From positions 29,646,759 to 29,710,758 of the forward strand of contig OY783204.1 in assembly GCA_963678705.1 (NCBI GenBank): DNA of 64,000 nucleotides, in the 5' to 3' direction. A program made the position numbers and the translations under genes. This document shows positions 23,601-37,300 of the stretch, piece after piece (the stretch's first letter is position 1; every line of letters starts with the position of its first letter). This DNA comes from Panorpa germanica. Lineage: Eukaryota > Arthropoda > Insecta > Mecoptera > Panorpidae. The notes under the pieces are model-generated. The model made no database searches. It had not been told where the DNA came from and was given only the letters and a program-made list of their open reading frames with translations.

Positions 23601-26345
23601 AATTTAAACAGCTTTAGTAATAAAGGATATTTTTTCGCATGTTCTCAACAAATATATCTTTTATTTAAATATTTTGCTTTGTAGTTTGGATTAGCTTTGC
23701 TGTAGTTTTTCGTAGAATTTCGTAGAATTTATTATTTATCTTCTTCCTGGAATGAATAACCTTGTTTCATTTATCATTTTGTATTATATTTGAGTTTTGT
23801 AGTGTACCTCTGCACCTGCCTATTAACTTTTTCCTCTAACAAAAGCCCCAACCCTTTCCTAAGACCCAGCACCATTTACAGATGCTGAGAATCCAAACAC
23901 GACGACTAAAATCAGCATCAGTTTATCTCCAATGTCAGCAAGCGAGCAATCCTCTTACTCGAAAGTTCTTGAAGTTAGTGAATCTCTGAAGAGCACTTCT
24001 TTGATAATGCAGACTATTCAAACGAAGGAATCAGTTTCTGAGGGAGCTGAGGCTGTTATTACAGAAAGAACTTCTAAGGGAGGATTATCGCAACAACTGT
24101 CTGAGCTGCGTCTGCTTTACGAAGCCGACAGCGATGATAGCGCTCGAGCAGATGAAGAAGTGAAAAGTCTTTTACAACCCGTCGGTGTTGTAGAAGATGA
24201 AGTTGATTTAGAAGAAAGCGGAAGTGTTCTATCCGGAAGTTGGAGCCGAATGCGAGCTATTAGAAGTGTGAAGCAACACTTGAAGCAGTTTACAGATAGT
24301 TTAGGTGACGGGGATGTGGAATCAGGTATTTATTTCGCTTTAATGTACACAAGGTTATTTATTCCATATGGAGGAGAATCTGAATAGCTTCAATGTGAGA
24401 ACTTAAATTTTGATGTTTGAAAGTAATATATATTTAAAAAAAATTATATTTTGGTATTTTTTTTATTTAGAAAAACATTTACCGACGTGGCCGGATAGAG
24501 AGCATCAAAAAGTATCAACTGCAAAGCAACCAACTTCCGGTACAAATACTTCCGGAGTGACATCAATATCTCTACGATTTAACAGCGGAACTGGATTACA
24601 AAAATCAACAGTTACAACTAATAGTAACGTGTCCGTAACCAACTTAAAATCGGAATCTAGTGACCGTAACGGAAAGAAATCTCCAGAACTGGAAAAAATA
24701 AAGTCAATATCAGCTCGAAAAAATGAACTTAATCGATCGTTCAGGCGTGAAAAGTCACCGCAACAAACAGTTTCAAAAGTAGTGAACCAGCGAGATAAAT
24801 CGCCAAAAGAAACGGCTAAATTAAAAGCCCCTACTTCGGGAACGCGGCAACTTCGAGAGCACGAATTATCGTATTTCGGAGTGAAGGTTCCGAAGAAAAC
24901 AGAGGGTAACAAACAGTACCTAATGTCGAGCGATAAACCAGACCTACTTCGGCATAGCCCAAGACCTACAAAGAATCCAGTAACTAGTAAAGATACAGTG
25001 GAATACGCTAATATAAGTGTGTTGAAATCCCGTGAAAGATCTTCATCTTCGTGCAGTATTAAAAAGCAATCAATCACACCTGAAAAAAGAGAAAAAAATA
25101 ATAAAACTGAATCATCTCCTTCGGTACCAATTTATGAAAATATTAATATAGCCACACATAGTGAACACGTCGAATCAGACTCCATTGAACTGGAGGAACT
25201 CACAAAAGCAGCTGATGAGATTCTGCAGGCTGTGACTGGTTACACCAGTGAGGAATCGCATGATGAAAGCCGGCATCGAAGATCGAAGACACAGTGTGAA
25301 ACTCTAGAAGTTATTGCTGAACACACCACAACCCCTAAGAAAGTTGAGAAAGGAGTTCAAGTTTCACGAACACCTCGAGAAAGCCTTAGGAGATTGTTGA
25401 GATCGACAGCTTCTAAAGGTAAAGCAATAACTAACTAATAAAACGATTCTTATAAAATATTTATTAATTTGTCGTTTCATTACAGGATCATCTTCACAGT
25501 CATCACGCAGCACATCACACAGATCCGTCACACCACAAACCGGAAACGGAAACCATCACGCTACGACGAAATCATCTGAAGCGGAAAAACATCGTACTGG
25601 AGCAGGATCTTCAACAAGTACCACGAATCAAAAATCGAAAGAACGAAATCGTCGTCTTCAGAGAGTCAGTAGTAGAGAAGCTTTGCTTCAGTCAACGCGA
25701 GGTAGTAGTGATGAAGACACCAATGTCCCCACCGATGCACCTCCAAGGAGGCCACGAAGGTCTAAAACAAAGGAAAAAGCTTCAGAGAAGTAAAATACCA
25801 AATCGTACAGGTAACAGTAATATATCTGGCAGTTAATAAACAATTATTTGCTTTTAGGACTACAGCTCCACTGACTGAATACCGTCATAAAACTGTGACG
25901 TCCACTATTAGGAGTGTAGCCGAGAAAGCAGCCTCAAAGTCCTCCAGGAAGCACACCGAAGAGCGTGGAAGTAAGTTGAAGAAGCAACTAAACTAATGTC
26001 AACATTTATTCTAATCATTTTTAGTGTTCCTTCACGAAAATCGGAATATGGATTCACATTTAATTGGGGTCATTGATTATGAAAGTGATATTAATTCTTT
26101 TAAATTAAAATGGTTGATAAAATTTGAAGAATTAGCCGGATCTTCAATACTTAGAATAACAGCCAATGCATTGAGGCGTCTTTGTTACTAAACCCATTGC
26201 GATGAATAAAATAAATCCTTCTTCATATCAAAATAAATTGTCCTCAGGTAGTTCCCGTAAAATCCGCACTGTATCAGGAGGGCGCACTGTGTACGTACAA
26301 AGAACCCGCAGGACGCGTACGCGTGCGGGCTGCCTCTGCTCATAG
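20614..26345 (+). CDS. Large Ser/Thr/Lys-rich, probably disordered protein of unknown family
   Basis: Nine exons join in phase: 20614-20778, 20843-21082, 21586-22501, 22572-23588, 23870-24325, 24471-25418, 25486-25789, 25858-25970, 26248-26345, giving 1,418 residues. I do not recognise the family. The N-terminus has Gly/His/Trp-rich words (AHPGGGNTGTP, REWHHVDPRTGDL), then long low-complexity Ser/Arg/Lys/Glu stretches with repeated RRxS/RKSP-type phospho-site-like words, a basic run FRRRRRNS, a tract KTEVHFAADSGRVNIVETDE, and a helical segment ELEELTKAADEILQAV. There is no signal peptide or membrane helix. A cytoskeletal or scaffold role is only a guess. An AG two bases before the ATG marks an upstream, probably non-coding exon. 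The last exon is basic and ends RAGCLCS, loosely resembling a CaaX box. Alternative last exons are possible. Confidence 0.85.
26025..26191 (+). other. Possible alternative last exon of the 20.6 kb gene
   Basis: An acceptor TTTTTAG precedes 26025. Joined to the phase-1 donor at 25970/25971 it would give a 56-codon hydrophobic/acidic end with TAA at 26189-26191. This competes with the basic exon at 26248; I rank it lower because its composition is unlike the rest of the protein. Confidence 0.25.
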
Positions 26346-28592
26346 CCCTTAGCAGATAGGTAGAGCATAGCTTGGAAAAAAACACGTAGAAAATTGTTTG
26401 AATGTCATAAAACTAAATATCATTTGTTGCGATTAATTATTTATTGTATTCGTAATTTAATCAGTAACTTTTCTTTAGAAAGTAGATATTAAACGCTTAA
26501 CACAAAAGCTTTTTCGAATATCATTTCAAAAGTATTCAGTATTTTATTTACTAATATAGTAATGTACTGATTATTATATTGTTGTTATTATAATTTGAAC
26601 ATTCTAACCAAATTAACACATTGAAGTAGAGTAAATTTAAGAACGTGGGCCAACAAGCTATGCTCGCAAAGCTTAGGGCAGTCTAGAAAAAAACTAACCC
26701 TTTCTATTAAATTAATTGTACTAGGTATTTTTTTTGTTTCAGAAACGAAAAGAAAGTGAAAGTTTGGAAATAGTCTACAATATCTTCAAGGATGAGTCGC
26801 AGCGTTTCCTTATATTTCAGAAATCCTGTAACAATTTAAAATTAATTTAACTTCTACATCTTATATTTTCAGATTAAATTCACTAAATTATTTATAAAAA
26901 TTCATCGTAAAATTGTAGTTTATATATTTAATAATCTGGAAGGTTTCATTCTTCGCTATCTATTTAATATTATTTGTTGTGTTTTAAAGAGTATTATTTA
27001 AGGCAGGTACCTTATTGATCCTGCCCATTAATGCTCAACGTTCCTATTCGCATTGAGCTCTTATTTATATAATGGTGTAACCTATTGATATTTTAATAAT
27101 GCTTCAATATCACATTAATGTTTTAACAATGTGATTTTGATAGAACAACTTTAACGTTAAGAAGTTGTGTATAATGGTGTTGTGATGTCCAATTTTTTAC
27201 TCTGATAATTTAATCAGATTAATTTAATTAAATGTAACTTGAATATTATTAGCGGTAAAATATTAATCTTCATTTAACCTTCGATAAAATACATTTGTGA
27301 TTTTGTTTTTACTATTCCTTAGAGAAACTAAACAGCTTTTATGATTAAATAAATTAGTAATATATTAAAGATAACGCGGTAATTTGATCAGAGCTGGATC
27401 TGTTTTATAATTATCTATTCCTTAGTGACTTAAAGCTAAAAGTTTTTATCATCAGTAAAACCTATTGCAGTAGTTTCAGGCGCTATAAAATATTACATAA
27501 ATACATAAAATCAATATATTTCTACGAGTATTTAGTAATATATTTTTTATCATAAAATAAAAATACAATATCGTGTATCACATATAATAATTTTAATACT
27601 GTATTATATGGATATTAATGTATAATTGTTATACATTTTTTCTGTTATTGCAACAAATAGATTTTGTAGAATATTTCTGAAAGCTATACGCTATTATTAT
27701 TTTATACAATTTGTAATTAGAACTGTAATGATTTAATAATAATATAGTGCTCTGAATAATACGAGTATATAAAATATCCTATTTTGTATATTTTATATCA
27801 TTCTTGTACATAAATCTATTTTTACAATAATGTTTTAATACAAATGTAAAATTATTTATATTGAAAACGATTTGAAATTCTTATTTTTAATTTATATAAT
27901 ATTTGTATAGCATATTCTTAATTTTATATTCTTTAAACCATTCAATTTATTGTAAATCAGATAAATTTCTGATTTAATTGTTTACGATTTTTGAAATTTC
28001 ATATTTCAAACGAAAATTTCTATCTTTAAACGAAAACATTCCACTTTGATTAAGTAATCGCATAGTTTAATATTTGTAAGTTTTCGCTTTTGTTTTAATG
28101 ATCAGAATTAAATTAACATATTGCTTAATAATTTATATTTTCAACAATGTATTTATATTAAATAAATTATGTTTTTGTAATACTAAATTAAAAATTTCAC
28201 ATAGATTATTAATTCAGACTAATTTTTCAAAATTATCCCAGCATCTGTATAAAATTTGGAAAAAATTACTTTCCAATAAAGTTACTTAAGTCATTTCTTT
28301 ATCAAACTTATTTTAAAAAGAAAAATAAATCAGATTTATTTTTAAATTACGCGCCAAAGAAACCTTCGTCTCATTTTTATGGCACATACTTCTCTTAGTT
28401 TCCTTTCGTCTTAGAGATGGCAGCAGGTTGGCATAAAGCAACGTTTATGAAATGCCAAAACCAGTATTTTAAGCGATGTTAACAAACGTTCGTTTTAAAT
28501 GACAGATAAGTTGTTACGTATTTCTATTTATAACATTATAAATTACAGATTGTTGGTTTTTATTTTTTACTAATTCAACATTAACGAGCAAT
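26346..28592 (+). other. 3' UTR / intergenic AT-rich region
   Basis: Very AT-rich, with many TTTTAT/AATAAA-type words and no supported gene apart from the possible terminal exon at 26743. It probably contains the 3' UTR of the large gene. The last 100 bases form the upstream side of the gene at 28593. Confidence 0.5.
26743..26759 (+). other. Possible alternative terminal exon (KTKRK stop)
   Basis: A very strong acceptor (long T tract, then GTTTCAG) precedes 26743. In phase with the donor at 25970 it encodes only KTKRK before TGA, followed by a long AT-rich 3' region with AATAAA near 27346. It could be the main 3' end if the exon at 26248 is skipped. Confidence 0.4.
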
Positions 28593-29286
28593 ATGAATTC
28601 TAATAAAACGAAATCTAAAGGTGAAGTTATTTTAGTAAGAAATACAGAACAGAGAATTGTTCAACCTGTTGTTATTAAATGCCCACCAGTAAAAGGCATA
28701 ATTTATAAAAATAAAATACTTGAAACACCTAGTGAAAGACCTAAACAAACTACCACAAAATATACAAAACATCCTTTGTCTGAACCAGAATTTCAAACAA
28801 CTTTACATATAGCTCAAAATATGAAAAAAGTTTCTGAACAGAAACTCACTCCGAAGGAAATTTGGGATAAAATTGCAGCAGAACAAGTAATAATTCACTT
28901 AATGATTCATATATATCGTGTAAGGTAATCATATTTAATTACAATGAGTATTTTAGGCTACCAAAAGATTAAATTTTAAACCCGAGGAAAGAGTGTATAA
29001 GGACTTAATAAATTTAAGCATAAGTTCAGAAGCTGTTGGTACTTCTTCAGATTCTAAGCCATCAACCTCTCGGTCTAGAACCTTTAAGAAGCGAGATATA
29101 TCTCCTCGTCTTGAAGATTATTTAAAACCTGTTAAATTCGAGTGTATCAAACCTAAATTTGTGTTGCCAAAGTTACCACCTCGGGAACCAATTAGAGTTT
29201 TTGATCACGACTCTGTCAAACGGCATATGGATCGTTGGGAAAATGCCGACCAATTCAGCAGCCTCTGCAGAATGAAGAAACTGTAA
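28593..29286 (+). CDS. Uncharacterised basic protein (207 aa)
   Basis: Two exons, 28593-28886 and 28957-29286, join in phase across a 70-base intron (CAA/gtaata ... ttttag/GCT) and give 207 residues. The family is not recognised. It is Lys/Pro-rich, with a possible short helix KLTPKEIWDKIAAEQ before the intron, a Ser/Thr-rich linker (SSDSKPSTSRSRTFKKRD), then LEDYLKPVKFECIKPKF, LPKLPPREPIRVFDHDSV and a C-terminal WENADQFSSLCRMKKL that looks like a binding peptide. There is no signal peptide, membrane helix or zinc motif. The conserved-looking C-terminus and clean splice support a real gene. Its role cannot be stated. Confidence 0.7.
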
Positions 29287-30837
29287 TATCTTTTCACTAT
29301 TTTTACATTTTAACATTTTAATAATACTGTTATTCATTTATAAATGAAACAAGTTATATATTTGTTTGTATTTATAATATATTGTTGCATATTGTATACA
29401 GTTTAAATTTCTCATTCACTATTTTTAAATTAAGTTGAATATTTAAGAAATTTGAAATGTTCTATAGTAATATATTTTTTTAATTCAAACAATAGAGCAA
29501 TTTATTTTAACAAATACTCGAAAACAATTGAATCTGTTTTCGTATTATTCATGTTTAATGAATGTATGAACAATCAGTTTGTTTGTAAATCTTTCAACTC
29601 GAGTAAATGTTATAATTTCGTAGTCTACTGTTATTAAAAGATCTAAGCTATTTCTCTTTTCAAAACAAAGACATTTTAATATCTGTGTGCATATTTAAAA
29701 AACATAATTTAAAATTAAAAACATTATTTCATCTTATTTCTAAGTATCGCACTGAATTTTCACATTTTAATTATTATTTTTTTTTATAAATTCAAATACT
29801 TTAATATATTTTTGGAATGAATAATATTTAATCACAATCAAAACACAATTCCTCTTTACTCCCAACTCCATAAACGTTTGAATAATAAAATATATATAAA
29901 ATAATATAATAATAAAAACATTTTGGAAAGAAATTTTATAAATTTCAGTCTCGGTATTCATATGATCGATTAATTTTAAATTAGTTATACAAATGCTTTA
30001 ATATTAAGAAATTTAACAATTTTAAATACAGTCAAATAGGAGAACTTAATTTTCAAAAACAAAAATAACTCGACCACATGATACTAGGTATAAAAATCGA
30101 AACTCAACAATAATTAAAACAGATTTTGAACAATAATATATAATGAACCACAGCTTTAATTTTTTATGATATTCACAGCTTTTTACCCAATATCGACTCT
30201 CTTGTCCAATTTATGCATATGATTTTAAACATTTATATATAAATTTATAATTTTAAATATATTTATTTACTTGTACCATAAAAGGTTTCATAATTTTTTA
30301 TATAATATATATATTTGAAAATTAACATATTACTACTAATTTCATAATTTAAACACAAAATCTGCTATGAACGTAAAACTGTTAAAATTATACAAAAAAA
30401 ATACTATAATACATAAAATGAAGTAAAAAAAAATCAGATCTTAACGAACATTCGATAAGTTGAGGTATTCCGCAATGGAAAACAATGGAATACATGCGTA
30501 AAACAAACGTAATTTAAACTTTTTTTCTATTGGAATCCGAAATGTTCCAAATAAAATTATTGCCGCAGTTTACCAAGAGTGCAACAAAATATAATGAGAT
30601 TTTCTAATATCAAACTTTGAATGTTGAATTGTAAATAATACTTTTTGATTCACTGAATAAAGGACAACTAAAGCTAAAGTTGTTGATAATACTCCTGAGC
30701 GCATGAACGCGTTGAATAAAATGGTTTATTTTTCTTTAAAAAAACGTATAAAAAAATAAGTTGTCTCCAATTAAAAGAGAACAAACAAAATCCAGTTTAT
30801 ACTCCTAACATTCAAAGTTGAAATCGTAATCTGAATC
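29287..30837. other. AT-rich intergenic region
   Basis: Lies between the 3' end of the 28.6 kb gene (plus) and the 3' UTR side of SamDC (minus). A minus-strand AATAAA at 30730-30725 is a candidate SamDC polyadenylation signal. Frames here, such as 29767-29961 on the minus strand, are Ile/Phe/Tyr-rich AT noise. Confidence 0.55.
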
Positions 30838-31335
30838 TCATGAAATTTTGTTGCGCCACCATGAAAATAAAACCAGCGGAGAACAGTCCATAATACTGGA
30901 AAAGTAAATTTCGAAAAGAAGTGCCTGAATAATCATATTATTCCAGAAAAATTGTTTTGGTTGCCAACACTGCAGGTAAATGTAATGGACAATAAAAGCC
31001 GCGACAGCATTATTGCAGTTGAATGTTTCATTATTGCCATGACCATATTTCGAGCAGCAAGTAAATTTTTGGAATTGTTTTTTGGTAGTGATCATCTTAT
31101 ATTCTGCCAGTAGATTTGCCTTGTCGTGTATATTTGTTTGAAGGGTGTCCGTAAGAAGGGGTGCCTTCAATGGTGGTTTGCGTGAGTAGAATGATGTGGC
31201 CGTGTGAGGAATTTCTGAAGCATGAGCAACTGGAATGGTAATAGAAGGATGTTGATTGAAAGGGAATGATGGGGAGGGGGTATCGCGGCGCACAACCCGC
31301 GCGTTGGCCCACCATTGGGGCAATGTCCCCAACCC
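30838..31335 (-). other. In-frame open extension downstream of the SamDC stop codon
   Basis: Directly after the UGA at 31338-31336 the same frame remains open for 165 codons until UGA at 30840-30838. The first 80 or so codons are GC-richer and Pro/Ser/Thr-rich; the last 60 are hydrophobic and aromatic, with a Cys/His-containing segment (FTCCSKYGHG). A candidate polyadenylation signal lies beyond the extension, so it would be in the mature 3' UTR. It is either a readthrough product or an ordinary UTR that happens to be open; another frame is also open for 72 codons in the GC-richer part, which weakens the case. Confidence 0.45.
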
Positions 31336-34300
31336 TCAGCTTGGGAATTTAGAGTAAAGTGCGTAGGTCAAATCATAACTAGCGAAGCGACAAAATTGTG
31401 CGTCACGACGTTGCCATTCGCCGAACGAATTCACGTTCTCAAGTTCGCGAGGGGCGCCAGCCGCACTTGAAGTCTGTAAACAAAAAATACTTCATTAATA
31501 AATTAAGTTTTTATAAATCAAACTATGTATTATATGCATACCTCATTAGCAAATACAGTCACAACGAATTTTCCAGGTCTGAAGGTTTCCACGACCCGGC
31601 TAATTAAGTCAGAATAGTTTCCGGCTGCCACATTAGTTTCAAAAGAAACGTACGAGAAATCCGGCTCCGGGGTGATGTGAATTGTCATGTAGCAACCCTA
31701 AATATTCAATAAACAATTAATAGTTTTGTTCGTTAATTATTACAAAATGAAACATGAATTTTCACTGCGAAGCACCAATACTTACTTCTGATACTTCTGT
31801 TCCAATCTGAATCACCAAGAAATAATTATGTGAATTAGGTGATGAATATGATGAAAATATATTTTGCTATAAATGTTTATACTCACGTTTTTGGCAACCC
31901 CATTCATAGAATAACCACAGGGTTCAAACAAGTAGTCATCAATCTTCATGTTAGGGAGAAGTTTGTGAATGCCAGACCTCTGTAAAAATAATATATACTT
32001 TAACACACATTTCAATTGCAGTGAAATAATTTTAATTTAATTTAAGGTAAACATACCTCTGTCGCTTCTACAGCAGAGGCGCATTCTTCTTTGGTAAATA
32101 TAGACATCACATTCACATCCAAATCAGTCATCAATATCTCAATTGTTTGATCGGGATCGGGGGACGCGTCCCAACCTCGAAGTTTTTTGATGCGATCTAA
32201 TCCGTCGGTGCAGTGGTTCAATGTGTACAAATACCAGCAATCACGAGTAGCCTGTGCCAAACAACAAGATTGTTATTTATTGAATTCAAGGCGCTACTTT
32301 AAGTGCCAAAATGAAAGCATTGTCTCGAGGACAAAAGTCATTGATTCTCATTATTGAAAATATTAATTCTCAGATTTACTTACCGATCCCAGACAATAAG
32401 CTGCACCATTTTCAAAATACGAATCTAACAAAGCAACTTCTTGTTCAAATGCTTGATAAGGCTTTGCCTGCAGATCAGGTCTTTTAAAATTTTTACGAGA
32501 GTAAAATACATCATCAACGCATGTATAGCCTGCCACTTTCTTGGCTAAACGCAGTAAAGGTTCCAGGCATTCCAGGGTCATCGTAGTGCCACAGGTTTTT
32601 AAGATCCAACGGCGTTTCGAGACAAACATGCTGCTTTCACTGAAATTTAAAAGAGAATCGGTGATTTTAATTTTAAATATTTCATTGTTTGACTATTTAG
32701 CACTGCGATTTTCGAAGTCTTATAATCATAAATATATAAAATCTATAATGCGATGTATATAAAATCCAAATGTTGTCTTAAACGAATAAAACTAAAATTA
32801 TCTTTTAAAAACATTTGGCTATTTGCCTAGTTTTACGTGTACACAAGCATCAAATAATTCTATGTCAGCCTAGGAGTTCGACGCCTCTATTTCATAACAT
32901 TACATTACTTTTAAAAAAAAGTAGGCTATTATTAATGAATGTATTTTTTAAAATATATTTACTTCGTTAACCCATAAAAATTATAGCAATATAGCTTATT
33001 ATTTTCGTATAAAGAAAATATATATTCTTTAGTTTTTCAAGTACAAAGTATTTGCAAACAAATTTGCAAAGGCAAGTAAAGTCTTTCATATAATTAGCCG
33101 TCTCATAATATAAGAAAAAAACTTTTAAAATATTTCTCATTCTCAAAATTATAATAAAAGAGATTAAAGAAAAATGATTTTCAAGCTATATTCTAAATAA
33201 TCTATATATGTAATTATATGAAAACAATACGCATATGTAAATTGTACATGGTTTTCTAGTATGAAAAGATATATACTGTATGTATAGTATAGTATTCTAA
33301 TTAATAAGTTATCTTCTATCTAACTAGACCTTACATAATAAAAATAAATATTATGTGAATCAATAATTATATGTGTTCATAAAGACACAACAAATTATAT
33401 AATTATTAAGATTGTGTAATGAAATGATATAATATATTAATTAATATTTAAAAGAACAGTATCAGTATATCTGCGAAATCAGTAAATTCTGTAGTAGAAT
33501 CAGTAATCTTTACAAAAGCCCTCCAAAAGGTCAAGGTGAAATCTAAAAATAGAAGCACTATGTGTTATATCGTACATATAGTGTAAGGGGTCGGGTTGAG
33601 ATCGCGCCATTCTCATTTTAGTTTACATTTATGCCGAAAGAGAGGACCAAATAAATTCTATAACTACGCATAGTAGAGACTGAGAATGTGGAAATGTGGA
33701 AAAACTAATCGAAAATTATGTGGGAAAGGAAAAAAACAGTCAGCCAGTAGAAAATAACATCAAGAGAAAATTTTAAGATACCGGGTATAGATAAATTATA
33801 TATGAGGATTATATGGTATATACCAGCGGTTACACCAAAATAGCAGCTGTACGAAATAGCGAGTAGATATAAGAAAAGTTTATATACTGGTGTTACGATT
33901 TCGACTGACGCAATATAAAAAGGAGTAAAAGCGGAGCAAATATTCGCTTTGTTTTGTTGTCTAAAATTTTTAATATTAATATTTATTCACAGAAAAATAA
34001 TTTATTTGTCATGGCCTCGAATGTGGCATACACTACTTCGCCTAATGTGTTCAATATTGATCTTTAATTAATTAAAATCTTATCAGTGTCACAACTATTA
34101 TAGTATTAAAATCAGGAACAGGAAATAAAAAGCTATAACAAGCGTTCACATTTTTATTAAGTTCATGTGTAACACATTATTAAACAAAACTTTGTACTCC
34201 GGGCTAAATGATAGATAACCTTTTGACCTTTTCTTATCACGCGTGTGGAGTCACAGCGGTTGTCAACCCATGTTATTGACATTAATAATTTATCATAATT

Positions 34301-37300
34301 AATTAATTTATCTTAAGTTAAACAAATGAGTAATCATGTCATTTTATTCTAAATTTAATTTGTTGATAATTGATGTCTATAAATAATTGTGGTTGAACAA
34401 TTGATTTTTTTATCTTTGTGCTTTTATATCTTTTTGTAATTTTGGTTTATGGAAGAGAAGAGGGTATGAATTGGATGTTACATTGACATTTGATCCCTTT
34501 AATGATTAAAGGAGTTATTATATTGCGAGTTATTAGAAAATATTTAGACATTTCAGGTCCTGGTTCACAACTCTATTGTTGTTTTGAAACGATGTTGTAC
34601 TATGCCATGAAAAATCATGAAAAATAATTTCCCGTGTCTTTACACCATGTTAAATATCAAATCTCGAAAATTTTATGAAAAATGACGGCAAATCTAAACT
34701 TTAAATGACCCAAAACAGTTGTAAATATATATAAAATAATTAAAATTAAATTTGACACATATTTTGCCGATAAGGTTATAAAGATGGGTCAAGGTATTCC
34801 CTGACTGCTGCCGCTATGATAAGACGCATGGTAACAATTATAGTTTAGAAACTAGCTCGTTGATTTGAAAGAAAAAGGTCAAAGGGCATCTAATTAGTTT
34901 GTGATACGAAATAGAATAAACGAGATAAAACTTAAGTTTCACGGAATTCTAAATGATTGGATTCATTTAATGTGCTGCTGGCTAATTAATTGGCAGAATA
35001 CTGACGTCGCCATGAATGAAGTAATTATATTAGTATTATAGTATATAAAAATTTAATAAATGATTTTGCGAAACTCAATCATTAATAAATTAAGATTTAA
35101 TTGCAGACATTTTTCTTATGAATTCAAAATTAATTGCACATTCGATTGATATTGAAGAAGCAACATTGGGTAAATTCTTTCTTTTTTTTAACTTTGACGT
35201 CTTTAAATTCGATCTAATTTGCCACGCTTATATCTCGGAAAGTATAAGTGATAATAATGATCTAGAGATAACGAGATCACAATATATAAATACTACCAAC
35301 ATTGCGGGAAGGTCGCCCGTGATAGGAAACAGACCTAATAGAATATTTAAAATATTATCTAATTTTTTCGGGCACATAACAAATGTAAGCACTACAACTA
35401 CAATTCGCACAGGTAGACTGGTGAGGTTCAGGTAGACAATTCTATTGAATTTAAATAAACAAGGACTACAGCTAAAGACCCATTAGTCAGACAAAGAATT
35501 TAGTAAATGCTAAGTAATTGGTTTTAAATAACTGCAAATAACAATTGCTGTTTATATTAATCATATTTCAACATATTTTCAAATAATGGTTGTAACTGAA
35601 TACAATAGATAACAATCGTCAGGTAATTTACGATTACCTGTGGCACCTACATTAGACATTTGAAATAATAATTAGTCTACAGAAGGTTTATCATCAGAAT
35701 CTGTCTGGCGCCACATTAGTACCTTTGCAATTTTAGAAATGTTATTATTTTTCGGGGAAAATATCGATTCACATTATAACATTTTATTAGTAAAGGTATA
35801 AAAAAAAGGACCAATTCCCACATATTATTTGCATGTGTAATAATTAAAAAATGTAAAAATTAAAACAAAAGTTGAGAATTAAAACTCATTAGGTGTGACT
35901 GACCCTTTAGAGTAGTCTTTGCAAAGGAAAAGAAGAAACGATTTTCCCCATTTCCTCTAATGGTGTATCCCACAATATTTTAATAATAAACATAAATTCT
36001 TGTTCATTATGAAACAAAAGACGGAGCCAACATTTTTCCCGGAACAAAAATTCATCAGTTACGTTGACGTCATACTGCCGGATGAGATCCAGTAGAATGG
36101 ACAGAGGGGGGAGTGATAAAACCACCCTAAATGTTTGACACATGTCAAGAACAACCCTGTTATTTTGAAAGTTGTGATTATCGTCACAAAATCAATTGCT
36201 GTTGCTGATTGTGACATAATTATATATTGCATTTATATAAAATGAATTAATAGATTTAAAATATTAGGAACAGTAAAAAAAATAAGAGCACTAGCACTTT
36301 TTGCATTTGGAGTTATACAATGATAATTTTTATCACATCTGCAATAATCTCATTATTCTTGAATAATTTAAATGTCGTCAAGTAATTTAAAGATAAAGAT
36401 ATAAATTTTATTTCCATAAAAAGTTCTCAAAGTGTGAACGTAATGTTGACTATTTGTTTTTATAAGATTATATATAAAAAAAACTATAAACTTGAAGTAA
36501 TTGCGAATTAAGATAACATAGCGCCCCTTCATGCAGTAACGTTCAGATATTGATTCAATTGTTAGTATATAATACGGTGTATTTTATATAGTTCATCATT
36601 AATTTAATACTTGAATTTTCATATAAAATCTTTGTTCAATTTTTATTGTTATATAAGATAATATAACGCTGTTATATACCAATAAATACTTCATAATAAA
36701 TTTATAGAATTCCTATTCATAAGCAGTGGCGTACAATCCAACAGTGTGACTAATACGGACTTTGCATCTATGCGTCAATGTATTTATTCTAATATTTATT
36801 TTGGTAACACGTATTATGCCAATATTGAAGTAACCTTAATGAAACATTATTATCCCAACAATCAAAGTAAACATATGTCTACCATTGTTTATTTAAAACA
36901 AAAGATTTAAAGCTTCGGTTATCTTTCTGTAAGTTATTTAAAGATAAAAAAAATCCGCTTCCCCGTCAGTCTTTGATAAGTAATGTTATGATATTTCTAT
37001 GACCCTAAATAGATTAAGACGGTATTTGTAAACATACTTAACAGACGAGATTTGTAAGGTCTCAGGGCTGGTTGCTGAACTTATAGTTATGTCGACCTTG
37101 TAGTAGTTAGTCTTTAAGTGTCGTTTAATGTTTTTAAATAACTTTTGGATAAGTTGAGTGCAGTCTGGAGACAATTCTCAGCAATTAAATTTAAACATTT
37201 TCTTAGATAGTTTCTGGTATTTTAAACTAGGTATTTATCAATTTAAAATATGTTAAAGCATATACAACCATAGTAGGTGAATCATTCAAGCGGCTGCCAA

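Noticed and set aside
24505..25077. 190-codon open frame on the minus strand
   Set aside because: Lies antisense within a coding exon of the large plus-strand gene; shadow of Ser/Arg-rich codons.
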